NCBI RefSeq assembly: GCF_016401385.1
Contig: NZ_JAEACF010000001.1
Location: 806,001-870,000, forward strand
Length of the DNA: 64,000 nt
Source of the DNA: Fictibacillus halophilus
Lineage (GTDB): Bacteria; Bacillota; Bacilli; Bacillales; Fictibacillaceae
Reading direction: 5' to 3'
The position numbers and the translations under genes are program-made. Below are positions 63,974 through 64,000 of this stretch, piece by piece. The notes under the pieces were generated by a model. The model searched no databases. It saw only the letters and a list, made by a program, of their open reading frames with translations, and was not told the origin of the DNA. Position 1 is the stretch's first letter, and each line of letters opens with the position of its first letter.

Positions 63974-64000
63974 CCATGAAAAGGGTAGATGGAAATTTTT

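Overview
The window reads as a chromosomal segment of a low-GC Gram-positive, endospore-forming member of the Bacillaceae. The evidence is consistently strong AGGAGG-type ribosome binding sites, frequent GTG/TTG starts, S-box and T-box leaders, SigA-type promoters, and gene neighbourhoods closely matching Bacillus subtilis blocks. These blocks are yisK/yisL/asnO/yisQ, mtnKA/mtnU/mtnE/mtnWXBD, ykoV-ykoU (Ku and LigD), yitS/yitT/ipi/yitU/yitV and yjzC/yjzD/yjaU/yjaV/comZ/fabH/fabF/yjbA/trpS/oppA. A genus such as Fictibacillus is possible, but that is a guess from gene order. I see no prophage, transposase, CRISPR array, rRNA or tRNA.

Layout. 0.2-2.0 kb: yknW/yknX-like efflux accessory genes without yknYZ, then a hairpin-rich repeat. 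2.3-4.1 kb: a B12-binding radical SAM protein. 4.3-7.5 kb: an operon of a fumarylacetoacetase-fold enzyme, an aldehyde dehydrogenase and an atypical SDR. 7.8-11.4 kb: rocD, yisL and a PAS-GGDEF-EAL protein. 11.4-17.7 kb: a five-gene S-box operon, mtnK-mtnA plus a complete sugar-type ABC importer. 17.7-23.3 kb: mtnU, divergent mtnE, and a second S-box operon mtnWXBD, so that methionine salvage from methylthioribose is complete up to the final transaminase. 23.4-29.7 kb: an Lrp/AsnC regulator divergent from an MBL hydrolase, an AI-2E-type exporter, asnO and a MATE exporter.

29.7-38.1 kb: a maltodextrin locus with an intracellular cyclomaltodextrinase facing binding protein, two permeases, a membrane-anchored amylase and a LacI-type regulator; no dedicated ATPase is present. 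38.2-40.9 kb: a Ku / ligase / primase-polymerase end-joining operon in which LigD is split in two. 41.2-49.7 kb: an orphan histidine kinase, DegV, YitT, a BsuPI-type lipoprotein, housekeeping singletons, yitU and yitV. 49.7-52.3 kb: a partial molybdopterin operon (moeA-mobB-moaE-moaD). 52.3-61.8 kb: small conserved Bacillus genes, fatty-acid initiation and elongation (fabH, fabF), yjbA and T-box-controlled trpS. 62.2-63.9 kb: oppA, probably the first gene of an opp operon continuing beyond the window.

The most interesting material is in operon composition and non-coding sequence. It includes the SAM-riboswitch-controlled importer that probably carries methylthioribose, two arrays of degenerate 21-bp repeats, a full and a collapsed copy of one hairpin repeat, a possible attenuator before the cyclomaltodextrinase, the split LigD with a possible SigG promoter, and comZ without med. 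I found no clearly unprecedented multi-gene system. All functional calls rest on remembered family features and gene order; no database search was run.
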